NCBI GenBank assembly: GCA_024275315.1
Contig: JAJRZK010000003.1
Coordinates: forward strand, 62,001 to 126,000
Length of the DNA: 64,000 bases
Source: Nitrospirota bacterium
Lineage (GTDB): Bacteria > Nitrospinota_A > UBA7883
Direction: 5' to 3'
Part shown: positions 8,888 to 16,232 of the stretch, piece after piece
Position numbering within the stretch: the stretch's first letter is position 1
How the letters are laid out: the number at the start of each line of letters is the position of its first letter
The notes under the pieces: generated by a model
Database searches by the model: none
What the model saw: only the letters and a program-made list of their open reading frames with translations
Told to the model about the DNA's origin: nothing
Made by a program: the position numbers and the translations under genes

Positions 8888-8966
8888 AAATTTGTCGAAT
8901 TTCGATGGGACAAAAAATAGCAGTTTGACTTGATAAGGAGGGCTCAAAAGATATATAGTTTTGACC

Positions 8967-9494
8967 ATGAGCTCTCTGAGATTAATTAAAAAGCTGTCAT
9001 GCCTGCTGGTGGTTCAGGCGTTTGCGTTCACCGCCGTCTGTTTCGCCGCGTACTCCACGGTGACTGTCATACACAAAAAGACGTCCATTCGGGCTGACAA
9101 GCAGTTTTTCGCCCCTGCCGTAGCAACCGCCAAATATATGGACAAGCTTAAAGTGATCGAGGAAAAAGGAGGCTGGTACAAGGTCTCTTTCGCCGGGAAA
9201 ACCGGCTGGGTTCACGGGTCGGCAGTGGCGGGCGGCAAGAAGACAGGCGCTGGCAAAAAGAAAAAGGGCTTGTCGCTTTTCGGGAAAAAAGAAGACCCCA
9301 AGAAAGTATCCCAGGACGACGTGGCGTTGGCGGGCAAAGGTTTCAACGAGCAAGTGGAAAAAGATTATAAAAAGAAAAACCCAAAACTTGCTTTCAAGGC
9401 TGTTGACGAAATGGAAAAAATCAACGTCGAGGACAAAAAACTGGCCGGGTTTATCAAGGCAGGCAACTTGAAAGAAAACGAACGTGTTGAATAG
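8967..9494 (+). CDS. Secreted bacterial SH3 domain protein
   Basis: About 175 residues: a signal peptide (residues 1-28, ending VCFAA), an SH3 domain (about 29-85; the pattern GGWYKVSFAGKTGWVHGS is typical) and a very Lys-rich tail with no recognised domain. Bacterial SH3 domains of this kind usually bind peptidoglycan or periplasmic partners. The strongest ribosome-binding site (GGAGG, 8937-8942) lies 18-24 bp upstream of the possible TTG (8961) and ATG (8967) starts, which is longer than ideal. The next gene, an M48 protease, starts 7 bp after this one ends, so the pair is probably one unit and may act together in the envelope. Confidence 0.82.
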   Translation: MSSLRLIKKLSCLLVVQAFAFTAVCFAAYSTVTVIHKKTSIRADKQFFAPAVATAKYMDKLKVIEEKGGWYKVSFAGKTGWVHGSAVAGGKKTGAGKKKKGLSLFGKKEDPKKVSQDDVALAGKGFNEQVEKDYKKKNPKLAFKAVDEMEKINVEDKKLAGFIKAGNLKENERVE

Positions 9495-9501
9495 GACGCA
9501 T

Positions 9502-10398
9502 ATGGGTCGCGTGGCGGGGGCCGTAACAATAGCGGTTGCGCTGATGGTCGGGTTGAGCGCAAATCCATCAGGCGCACAGTTTGACGCGAAATCGCTCCTG
9601 CTTAAGGCGTGGTCCAAAAAAGACGCCATAGCCAAGGGCGCAAAAGCGCTCCGCAAGGGTTTTTCGGACCTGACCGACGAGGAGGAATATTACATCGGGC
9701 GCGCGGTTGCGGCGAAGATCCTAAGCGATTTCAAACCAGTCAAGGACAAGGCCAGGACCGCGTACCTGAATACTCTTGGGCAAATACTAGCGCGTTACTC
9801 CACCCGGCCGGAGACTTTTGCGGGGTATCATTTCGCGCTTGTCGAGTCGAAAGACGTCAATGCGTTCGCCGCTCCCGGCGGGTTCATATTTATCACCACA
9901 GGATTGTATTCCAACGTCAAATCAGAAGAGCAACTCGCCTGCGTTCTGGCCCACGAAATCGCCCATGTCACATTGAAACACGGTCTCGGGGCTATCAAGT
10001 CCGCCAACCTTACCCAGGCTTTTACCATCATCGGAACCGAAGCCGCGAAGGAATATTCACCATCGCAAGTGGGGCAGTTGACCGAGGCTTTCGCCGGAAG
10101 TATCGATGATATAGTGAACAAAATGGTTGTGTCCGGCTACTCCCGCGGGCAAGAGTACGACGCCGATAAGGAGGCCTTGAGGATCGCCTATTCCGCAGGT
10201 TACGACCCTTCCGGGCTGGTCCAGTTTTTAAAAACGCTGGCCGGCAAAAGCAAGAAAGGCGGCGGAGCTGGTTTTTATAACACCCATCCACCGGCGGATA
10301 AACGCGCCAGCAAGGCCGAAAAATTTGTCTCCAAAAAGAAAATGGCGGGCTCCGAGGACCCCGCCCGTACGAAACGATTCAAAAAATACGCGCTGTAA
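9502..10398 (+). CDS. M48 family zinc metalloprotease, periplasmic
   Basis: A 298-residue protein with an N-terminal signal peptide (to about AQF, residue 27) and an M48 catalytic domain. The zinc motif HEIAH is in LACVLAHEIAHVTLKHG, and the downstream glutamate ligand region is QEYDADKEA. GGFIFITTGLY just upstream of HEIAH is also family-typical. Relatives include YggG/LoiP and the protease domain of BepA, which degrade misfolded outer-membrane proteins. This one lacks the TPR domain of BepA. Start ATG 9502 has AGGA six bases upstream; a GTG at 9484 overlaps the SH3 gene and has no better site. Confidence 0.92.
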   Translation: MGRVAGAVTIAVALMVGLSANPSGAQFDAKSLLLKAWSKKDAIAKGAKALRKGFSDLTDEEEYYIGRAVAAKILSDFKPVKDKARTAYLNTLGQILARYSTRPETFAGYHFALVESKDVNAFAAPGGFIFITTGLYSNVKSEEQLACVLAHEIAHVTLKHGLGAIKSANLTQAFTIIGTEAAKEYSPSQVGQLTEAFAGSIDDIVNKMVVSGYSRGQEYDADKEALRIAYSAGYDPSGLVQFLKTLAGKSKKGGGAGFYNTHPPADKRASKAEKFVSKKKMAGSEDPARTKRFKKYAL

Positions 10399-10431
10399 CA
10401 GCCCGGTTTATCTGACTGACGCCATCAACCG

Positions 10432-10467
10432 TTTTCACGCAACGTCATGTATTTTCACGCAACGTCA
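10432..10467. repeat. Short tandem repeat between M48 gene and DUF1858 gene
   Basis: Two copies of TTTTCACGCAACGTCA lie in tandem, 20 bp apart, in the gap between the convergent M48 protease and DUF1858 genes. Their function is unknown. Confidence 0.6.
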
Positions 10468-10476
10468 CGGCCGGGG

Positions 10477-10803
10477 TCAGGCCTGCTTCTTTTTTCGTGT
10501 TTTGGCTTGCGCGTTCAGCTTTTCAAGCAACTCCGACACTTCCACCCCGTGCATGATGGCTCCCCATTCCAAAGTTTCGGTCTTTCCGGCGGAACAGGAT
10601 TTACACCCCATTCCATACGAATCGAACAGGGATGCGGCGGCCGGATTCGCCTTTAAGGCGTCATGCAGGGTGGTTTTCCCGGTTATGCCGGTCATTTTGC
10701 GTTGATCCGCTTTTGTTTTTGATGTTTTCAATATTTCGCCAATGATATCAACTGACAATCGGCCCTGAACAACAAAAAAGTTGTTGCCAACCGATGAAGT
10801 CAT
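10477..10803 (-). CDS. DUF1858 domain protein
   Basis: About 108 residues. The C-terminal half matches DUF1858 (ScdA N-terminal-like) with the core [20 protein letters not shown], where the CxxC pair follows a tyrosine-glycine turn. Such domains are found alone or fused to hybrid cluster proteins and redox enzymes, and they are thought to bind metal or take part in iron-sulfur or disulfide chemistry. The N-terminal 50 residues have no recognised motif. Start ATG 10803 is chosen; a TTG at 10830 is possible but has no ribosome-binding site. The gene is divergent from rpmB and its start overlaps the proposed rpmB promoter. Confidence 0.75.
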   Translation of the reverse strand: MTSSVGNNFFVVQGRLSVDIIGEILKTSKTKADQRKMTGITGKTTLHDALKANPAAASLFDSYGMGCKSCSAGKTETLEWGAIMHGVEVSELLEKLNAQAKTRKKKQA

Positions 10804-10811
10804 GGTATCAT
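10784..10811 (+). promoter_or_regulatory. Probable rpmB promoter
   Basis: TTGCCA (10784-10789), a 16-bp spacer and TATCAT (10806-10811) precede rpmB by about 47 bp. The -10 box matches consensus at five of six positions. Confidence 0.45.
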
Positions 10812-10857
10812 TACCGTTTTTCGTAAACAACTTTTAACTGTTCGAGAGCCAAAACCA

Positions 10858-11052
10858 ATGGCAAAAGTATGTGAAATATGTGGCAAGAAGCCAATGTTCG
10901 GTAACAACGTCAGCCATGCTCACAACAAAACCAGACGCAGGTGGAACCCGAACCTTAAGAAAGTTCGCGCCGTCCAGTCCGGTGGCGGTGTAAAAAGAGT
11001 CACCGTCTGCACACGTTGCATCACTTCAGGCAAGATCACAAAACCAGCCTGA
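10858..11052 (+). CDS. rpmB: 50S ribosomal protein L28
   Basis: 64 residues matching L28 along its whole length. It starts with [10 protein letters not shown] and has the [18 protein letters not shown] core that contacts 23S rRNA. It is the zinc-binding (C+) type, with CxxC pairs at C5-C8 and VCTRC near the C-terminus. It is a lone gene without rpmG beside it. The region upstream holds its own promoter. Confidence 0.97.
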   Translation: MAKVCEICGKKPMFGNNVSHAHNKTRRRWNPNLKKVRAVQSGGGVKRVTVCTRCITSGKITKPA

Positions 11053-11110
11053 CCCGGGCATATAAAAGCTGTTCACCTGGACGTGCCGAAACACCGGGTG
11101 GACCGACGCC

Positions 11111-11578
11111 GTGACTACTACCAGATCCGCCAGGAAAACCGACCTACCCGCCCTGGTCCGCCTGCTGGACCAGCTTTACACTGTAGAACCGCAATTCGCT
11201 CCCGACAGGGAAAAACAACGTATGGGACTGGAGATGTCTCTTGCCCACGAAAAGTTTTGCCGGATAATCATAATTGAAAACGAGAGAAAGGTGGCGGGCA
11301 TGGCAAATGTACAGTTCTCCGTCAGCACCGCCAACGGAGCATGGTCTGCGCATATCGACGATTTCATCATAGACCACGCCCATCGCGGGAAGGGGCTTGG
11401 ACGAAAGTTGATGGGGTCTGTTTTTGAAGAGGCGACCAGTTTCGGGGCGACACGGATCACCGTCAACGCCGATTTATCCAACGGTCCCGCGATGGAGTTT
11501 TATCGCAAGACGGGATTTGAAACCATGAACCTGGTAAAACACCAGAAACCACTACCTGAACTCGACCTTCAGAGCTAA
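11111..11578 (+). CDS. GNAT family N-acetyltransferase
   Basis: A 155-residue acetyltransferase. The acetyl-CoA pyrophosphate loop is HRGKGLGRKLMG (about 97-108), preceded by the usual beta strand (AHIDDFIIDHAHRG) and followed by YRKTGFE, which closes the fold. The substrate is unknown. The start is GTG 11111 with a weak ribosome-binding site; no in-frame ATG upstream is available. It ends in a 4-bp convergent overlap with the FetB-like gene. Confidence 0.85.
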   Translation: MTTTRSARKTDLPALVRLLDQLYTVEPQFAPDREKQRMGLEMSLAHEKFCRIIIIENERKVAGMANVQFSVSTANGAWSAHIDDFIIDHAHRGKGLGRKLMGSVFEEATSFGATRITVNADLSNGPAMEFYRKTGFETMNLVKHQKPLPELDLQS

Positions 11579-12357
11579 TCGATCAGCCAGTGTTTAAGTT
11601 GCTGGCGCGGTGTAAAAAACCGTTTAAGGGCGAGCGTGGCGAAAACCGACGAAGCCACCGTCACGCATGAAGCCACCATCAGCATAATGATAATCTGGTA
11701 TTTGGCCGCCACCACGGGCTCCACCCCGCCAAGCATCTGCCCCACCATGATACCCGGCAGATGAACCAGCCCAACAGTCATCATCGTATTTATGGTGGGG
11801 ATCAGCGCGGCGCGTACAGCCTCGCGTTTGGCCTCCCTGGCGGCGAAGCGGTAATCGCGCCCCAGGATAAGCCACAACTCTATCTCGTTTTTGCGGGCTC
11901 TCATTTCGGTAACTAGCCTGTCGGCGGCTATTGCGCCTCCGGTCATGGCGTTGCCCAGAATCATCCCGCCTAAAGGAATCATCACGTCCGGCCTGTACCA
12001 GGGGTCCGCCTTCAGAACCGCCCCGGTCACCACGGCTGTGGTGAACACCGTGCCGGATGCGATTCCGACCCACATGGGAAGGTAGAAACCGGGAAACGGC
12101 CTTTTCATGCGGCCAAGACCGGCTTTGGCGGCATAGGTCATCATAAGCAACAACGCTCCGGTGACTACGTACCAGGTGTTGACCGCGAAAAGGGCCTTGA
12201 TAATGTAACCGATGAAGAAAAGCTGGACCACTGTCCGTATCGTGGCGACCACAAGATCCTTTTCCACGCTTAGACCCTCGCGGACAGAAAGGGCCACCAC
12301 AACGGCGAACAGGGCGACCGTCATTGAAAGATCGCCCCAGCCGGGATCAATTATCAT
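11575..12357 (-). CDS. fetB: ABC transporter permease, FetB/YbbM (UPF0014) family
   Basis: A 260-residue membrane protein with about seven hydrophobic segments and the UPF0014 signature region (PLGGMILGNAMTGGAIA, then HLPGIMVGQMLGG). In E. coli FetA-FetB exports iron and protects against oxidative stress. The gene starts inside the end of the ATPase gene (11-bp overlap), the arrangement of a co-translated pair. The metal specificity is inferred from the family only. Confidence 0.88.
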   Translation of the reverse strand: MIIDPGWGDLSMTVALFAVVVALSVREGLSVEKDLVVATIRTVVQLFFIGYIIKALFAVNTWYVVTGALLLMMTYAAKAGLGRMKRPFPGFYLPMWVGIASGTVFTTAVVTGAVLKADPWYRPDVMIPLGGMILGNAMTGGAIAADRLVTEMRARKNEIELWLILGRDYRFAAREAKREAVRAALIPTINTMMTVGLVHLPGIMVGQMLGGVEPVVAAKYQIIIMLMVASCVTVASSVFATLALKRFFTPRQQLKHWLID

Positions 12358-13009
12358 CGCATATCCTGTCGATGGAAATCACCCTGTCCGCCACGGGTCC
12401 GACAACGGAGATATCATGACTGTTCCATACCAGGGTCAACCCCCGCTCTTTTGAAAGCCTGACCATCTGCTTTACAAACCTTTCTGACGAAGCCGGGTCG
12501 ATGCTGGCCGTCGGTTCATCGAGCAACAATACAACCGGGTCTACAAGTATATTACGGATCACGCAGGCTCTTTGCTTTTGCCCCACCGACAACGATTCGG
12601 CCCGTTTGCCTAAAAGCTCCGGCTCCAGGCCGAACCTGCCCATCCACGAAAGAAGCGCCTCATCGGGGGCAGGTTTGTTTAGCCCAAGGCAAAGGTTGCG
12701 CCTGGTGTCACCTTCCAGCATTACCGGAATCTGCGGTGTCATGGATATTTTCCGCCTCAGGGCAGGTGGATCAAACTCTCGATAGTCCCTCCCTTCGAAA
12801 TAGATCGATCCTCCACCAGGCTCCTCCATCGAGGACAGCAAACGCAACAGGGTCGTTTTCCCCGATCCTGACGGCCCATTTACAACCAATATCGAGCCCT
12901 GTTCCACTTTTAGCGATAACCCTTTGAATACGGGTTTTTCTTTTGCCTGGAGCGATGGGGGATATACAAAATCGATGTTTCTCAGTTCAATAACAGGTTT
13001 GATACACAT
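12347..13009 (-). CDS. fetA: ABC transporter ATP-binding protein, FetA-like
   Basis: A 220-residue ATPase with Walker A GPSGSGKTT, signature LSVGQKQR, Walker B VVLLLDEPTAS and the switch histidine in WNSHD. It pairs with the overlapping FetB-type permease as a putative iron exporter. I start it at ATG 13009 (MCIKPVIELRN), where homology to ABC ATPases begins; the longer frame to 13057 adds 16 residues without a ribosome-binding site. It is divergent from the DnaJ-ParB operon, with an AT-rich region of about 175 bp between. Confidence 0.88.
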   Translation of the reverse strand: MCIKPVIELRNIDFVYPPSLQAKEKPVFKGLSLKVEQGSILVVNGPSGSGKTTLLRLLSSMEEPGGGSIYFEGRDYREFDPPALRRKISMTPQIPVMLEGDTRRNLCLGLNKPAPDEALLSWMGRFGLEPELLGKRAESLSVGQKQRACVIRNILVDPVVLLLDEPTASIDPASSERFVKQMVRLSKERGLTLVWNSHDISVVGPVADRVISIDRICDDN

Positions 13010-13086
13010 AAATTCAACTTTGCAACTAAACGACTCTTTTAATATGGCACAAATCAAGCACCATCCATTACCAGAAATAATTTGTT

Positions 13087-13104
13087 ACGTCAACATTTTG
13101 ACGT
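13087..13104. promoter_or_regulatory. Inverted repeat overlapping a -35 box (candidate operator)
   Basis: ACGTCAA-catt-TTGACGT is a perfect 7-bp inverted repeat. Its right end touches the -35 hexamer of the proposed rightward promoter and it also lies in the leader of the leftward fetAB genes, so a bound protein could affect both. Confidence 0.4.
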
Positions 13105-13132
13105 TGACAATATATGGTAATTAGCATACATT
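13104..13132 (+). promoter_or_regulatory. Probable promoter of the DnaJ-HEAT operon
   Basis: TTGACA (13104-13109, perfect -35), 17 bp and TACATT (13127-13132, four of six). The DnaJ-like gene starts 52 bp downstream. A further AT-rich repeat (ATTAAT...ATTAAT) lies between the promoter and the gene. Confidence 0.5.
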
Positions 13133-13184
13133 TGCATGTAATTTGATTAATATTTCATGGTATTAATCTGATATTTAACTAAAC

Positions 13185-14099
13185 ATGTCATACAATAACT
13201 GTAAATTTACCACTACTTTAAAGCAGGCGTACAAACTGCTCGATGTGGCGCCAGACGCTGATTTCAACCAGATCAAACGTTCATACCGTCGAGCCGCGCG
13301 CCTTTATCATCCTGACATAAATCCTGACATGTCAAGCAATGAAAAGTTTTGCAAGGTTGTGGCGGCGTATAACCTGGTACTGAAAAACCGTAAATGGTTG
13401 AACGATCCAGATTCTTCCAGGCCTTCCGGTCTCGCCAGCCCAAAACCGGGGATTACATGGCTCCCTTTCTGCGGTATGCTCAAGCGCTCCAGGGAACGCC
13501 TGCTGACCCTTATATATGGCGGGAAAAACAGCGACAAAAACAGCGCAAGCTCCTGCGGCGAAAAATCAAGCCCCACAAATGGCGATAGCCGCAGTAAATC
13601 CGAACTTTATAAGCTGATCTACCAGTTTGACAAAGCCGATGAAAGCACAGAAAAAATCAAGATGGCCCACGCCATTTACGCAAGATTCAGGGAAAATTTC
13701 GAGTGGGTCGCTATTTCCCGCCTTCCCCGTGTAGACACCAGGACACAGGTGGAGCTGATCTGGATGCTCGGACAGCTTGGCACAAAACGAGCCCTGGAAG
13801 TAATCGGTCCCTATGTAAAATCGCGCAACAAACGGATTGTGGGCGTGGCGTTTCTGGCGCTTGATCGAGCCGGCCCCACGGGCCAGGCGATATTGGATAA
13901 ATCATTGAGCACATCAGCCACTCTGGGGCGCAGGGTAATGGAAGTTTTCTATCACAGCCCCCTTGACAAGCGCATGCTGAAAAGCCGCATAGTGTCGTCC
14001 GCCCAGCTACGCAGGCTCAAAGCGGTAATGCGTAGCACCGGCCTGCCATTTGATGATGTTCTAAAGCTTGTCGGAATCTCCATCCCCCGATCCGCATGA
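13185..14099 (+). CDS. DnaJ domain protein with HEAT-like repeats
   Basis: A 304-residue protein. Residues about 14-65 form a J domain with the essential HPD in LYHPDINPD, so it can probably stimulate a DnaK ATPase. A low-complexity Ser/Lys linker (about 105-140) leads to a helical region with HEAT-repeat character (RTQVELIWMLGQLGTKRALE, then NKRIVGVAFLALDRAG), suited to binding a protein partner. It lacks the Gly/Phe and zinc domains of true DnaJ. It overlaps the ParB-like gene by 4 bp (ATGA), so the two are translationally coupled. The function is unknown: either a co-chaperone dedicated to the ParB-like protein or a scaffold. Confidence 0.85.
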   Translation: MSYNNCKFTTTLKQAYKLLDVAPDADFNQIKRSYRRAARLYHPDINPDMSSNEKFCKVVAAYNLVLKNRKWLNDPDSSRPSGLASPKPGITWLPFCGMLKRSRERLLTLIYGGKNSDKNSASSCGEKSSPTNGDSRSKSELYKLIYQFDKADESTEKIKMAHAIYARFRENFEWVAISRLPRVDTRTQVELIWMLGQLGTKRALEVIGPYVKSRNKRIVGVAFLALDRAGPTGQAILDKSLSTSATLGRRVMEVFYHSPLDKRMLKSRIVSSAQLRRLKAVMRSTGLPFDDVLKLVGISIPRSA

Positions 14100-15085
14100 G
14101 CCCAAAAGGCCCGGCCCCATCCTCTGTTGTCCGGGAATTCATAAAAGACATCGTTGTTGATAACCGGTTCTGTTTTTCCTTTCCCGCCGAAACTTCGGCT
14201 CTTAACAAATCTGTAGCTTCGTTTGGCGTAATAAACCCGGTATGGATTGTAAAGTCGCAGGATAACCGCAAAACGATTGTCAGTGGATTTCGCAGGTATA
14301 ACGCCGCCAGAAAAGCCGGGCTGGAAACAATCCCGGCGCTTACATTCAAAGCCGGGCGCGAGTATGATCTTTTCATAGCCCACGTCGCCGAAAATACGGC
14401 TGTCCGCAAGCTCAATGTCGGCGAAATATCCCGGGTAATCTTTTGCGCCAATGAACATTTCGGTCATGGTTTTGAAAAGATATCGGATCGCTTGTTCGAC
14501 GCGCTTGGGCTCGAGCGCTCGAGGAAAATATATGACATGCTCCTCGCCGTGGCCGGTTACGGGCCTGCGGCGAAAGATATCGTCAGCGCAGGGATGAGCC
14601 TTAAAGCGGCTTACAGGCTGGCGAGGTTTGAACCGGACCAGCGCGAAACGCTTTGCAAGTGGATTATGGATAACAGGTATGGGACCAGCAAATCCTCGTT
14701 AATGATCGATATGATAGACGATATCCAGGCTGTCAAAAAAAAATCCGTGGATGAAATAATAGCCGACGCCGAGGCGCATGTCTCACCTGATATGGAAAAA
14801 CCTCAGCGCAGTTCCAGGCTGTTTGAGTCTGTAGCGACCATGCGCAATCCCATTTTGGCCCGGATGCGCCGTGACTTTCAAACGGCTTTAGAGTCGTTGA
14901 ACCTGCCCCCGTCTGTCGAGGTTATACCGCCAAATAATTTTGAAGGCCGCCATATCGAATTCGTCATCAGGGCCAGGGATCGTTCCTCGGCCATCTCGTC
15001 GTTCAAAGCCCTGTCAAAGGTCGCAGAAGCGGAATCGGAAAACACGGAATCTTCAAAACTCTCCGGGCTTTTCGGATGGATATAG
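14096..15085 (+). CDS. ParB/sulfiredoxin-fold protein, non-canonical
   Basis: A 329-residue protein whose first 130 residues fit the ParB N-terminal domain. GFRRYNAAR occupies the place of the GxRR CTP-binding motif and AENTAVRKLN that of the ENxxR motif, so CTP or nucleotide binding is possible. A central helical region (about 135-190) may correspond to the helix-turn-helix part, and the C-terminus is unlike ParB dimer domains. There is no parA beside it and no parS-type 16-bp palindrome noticed nearby. The start overlaps the stop of the DnaJ-HEAT gene. It is more likely a member of the diverse ParB-like family with a special role than the chromosomal ParB. Confidence 0.8.
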   Translation: MSPKGPAPSSVVREFIKDIVVDNRFCFSFPAETSALNKSVASFGVINPVWIVKSQDNRKTIVSGFRRYNAARKAGLETIPALTFKAGREYDLFIAHVAENTAVRKLNVGEISRVIFCANEHFGHGFEKISDRLFDALGLERSRKIYDMLLAVAGYGPAAKDIVSAGMSLKAAYRLARFEPDQRETLCKWIMDNRYGTSKSSLMIDMIDDIQAVKKKSVDEIIADAEAHVSPDMEKPQRSSRLFESVATMRNPILARMRRDFQTALESLNLPPSVEVIPPNNFEGRHIEFVIRARDRSSAISSFKALSKVAEAESENTESSKLSGLFGWI

Positions 15086-15152
15086 CTGTTCCTGCATGAT
15101 AAGCCGCTTCGGACATGTGGCGGTCTGTCCCGATTTTCGCTAGAGTATATCC

Positions 15153-16232
15153 ATGTCATTCCCTGGTTTTTCTAAAATTCTGATAGCCGAAGAAGCAGTT
15201 TCAACGCCGCTGACGAAAAAGGCGAAGGCCGCCTGGCCGGACATCGCACCGCAGATCGTCCGGAACCTGGCCGATCATGAGCTACAGCTGGATATGGAGC
15301 CGGACCCGGTCGCCGCGGGCAAGCGGACGCTGGCGCTGGGTCCGAACCGGGGAAAGTTTATCCGGAAATGTCCCGGCACGATGGGGCTTGTCTGTTGCAA
15401 CTATTGGGTGATAGATCTTGTCGAGGGATGCCCGATAGATTGTTCCTACTGTATCTTGCAAGGATATCTTACCGACAGGCGAATCAGGCTGGCCACCAAC
15501 ATCAACGACCTTGTGGACGAAATCGACGCAGAGCTGGCCGGAGGAACACAACCTGTTCGGGTGGGTACAGGCGAGCTGTCAGACTCGCTGATACTCGACC
15601 CGCAATTGGGATTGGCCGAGACGCTGATCGACATTTTCAGGACCCGTCCCCGGGCCACGCTGGAGCTTAAAACAAAAACAGCGAACATAGACAGCTTGCT
15701 AAATCTTGAGCCGGCGGACAACATAGTGATCGGATGGTCGGTCAACACCCCGGCCATCATATCCAGCGACGAACGGGGCGCATCGAATCTTCACGACCGG
15801 CTCGCCGCCGCCAGACAGATTGTTAAGCATGGCTGGAAAGTAGCCTTTCATTTTGATCCCCTTGTACTGCATGACCGTTGGGAGGAGGGGTATCGCCGCG
15901 TTGTCGATGATATTTTCAGCGTGGCTCCGCCGGAAAAGGTGGCATGGATAAGCCTGGGAGCTTTTCGTTTTCACCCGTCTCTCAAACAGGTTATAAGGGA
16001 CAGATTTCCCATGTCGGATATCCTTAATTCAGAATTCGTCCTGTGTCCCGACAACAAGATGCGATATGTAAAACCCGAACGGCTGAAACTTTTCCGGACC
16101 CTCAAAAACGCCATAGTCGCCAAAGCTCCATCCACACCACTTTACCTTTGCATGGAGGGAATCGAAATCTGGGAATCGGTTTTCGGGGGATCGCCACGCG
16201 GCGATAAAAACTTATGCCAGGTGTTTGGATGA
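15153..16232 (+). CDS. SPL-family radical SAM protein (spore photoproduct lyase-like)
   Basis: A 359-residue protein whose middle matches the spore photoproduct lyase family: the cluster motif is CPIDCSYC (C93, C97, C100) followed by ILQGYL, the family's marker. A preceding Cys pair (CC, about 81-82) is also present. Family members repair a thymine dimer in spores, but this organism shows no spore genes here. The position that in Bacillus SPL carries the hydrogen-donor Cys141 appears to be non-Cys (GELSDS region, about 140-145), by my unaided alignment. The function is thus probably a related radical reaction on DNA or another target. It lies 67 bp after the ParB-like gene and overlaps glnE by 4 bp. 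Confidence 0.82.
   Translation: MSFPGFSKILIAEEAVSTPLTKKAKAAWPDIAPQIVRNLADHELQLDMEPDPVAAGKRTLALGPNRGKFIRKCPGTMGLVCCNYWVIDLVEGCPIDCSYCILQGYLTDRRIRLATNINDLVDEIDAELAGGTQPVRVGTGELSDSLILDPQLGLAETLIDIFRTRPRATLELKTKTANIDSLLNLEPADNIVIGWSVNTPAIISSDERGASNLHDRLAAARQIVKHGWKVAFHFDPLVLHDRWEEGYRRVVDDIFSVAPPEKVAWISLGAFRFHPSLKQVIRDRFPMSDILNSEFVLCPDNKMRYVKPERLKLFRTLKNAIVAKAPSTPLYLCMEGIEIWESVFGGSPRGDKNLCQVFG

Noticed and set aside
14096-15085. Chromosome partition locus parABS or replication origin
   Set aside because: The ParB-like protein is non-canonical, no parA, gidA, dnaA or parS-like palindrome is present, so an origin region is not supported.
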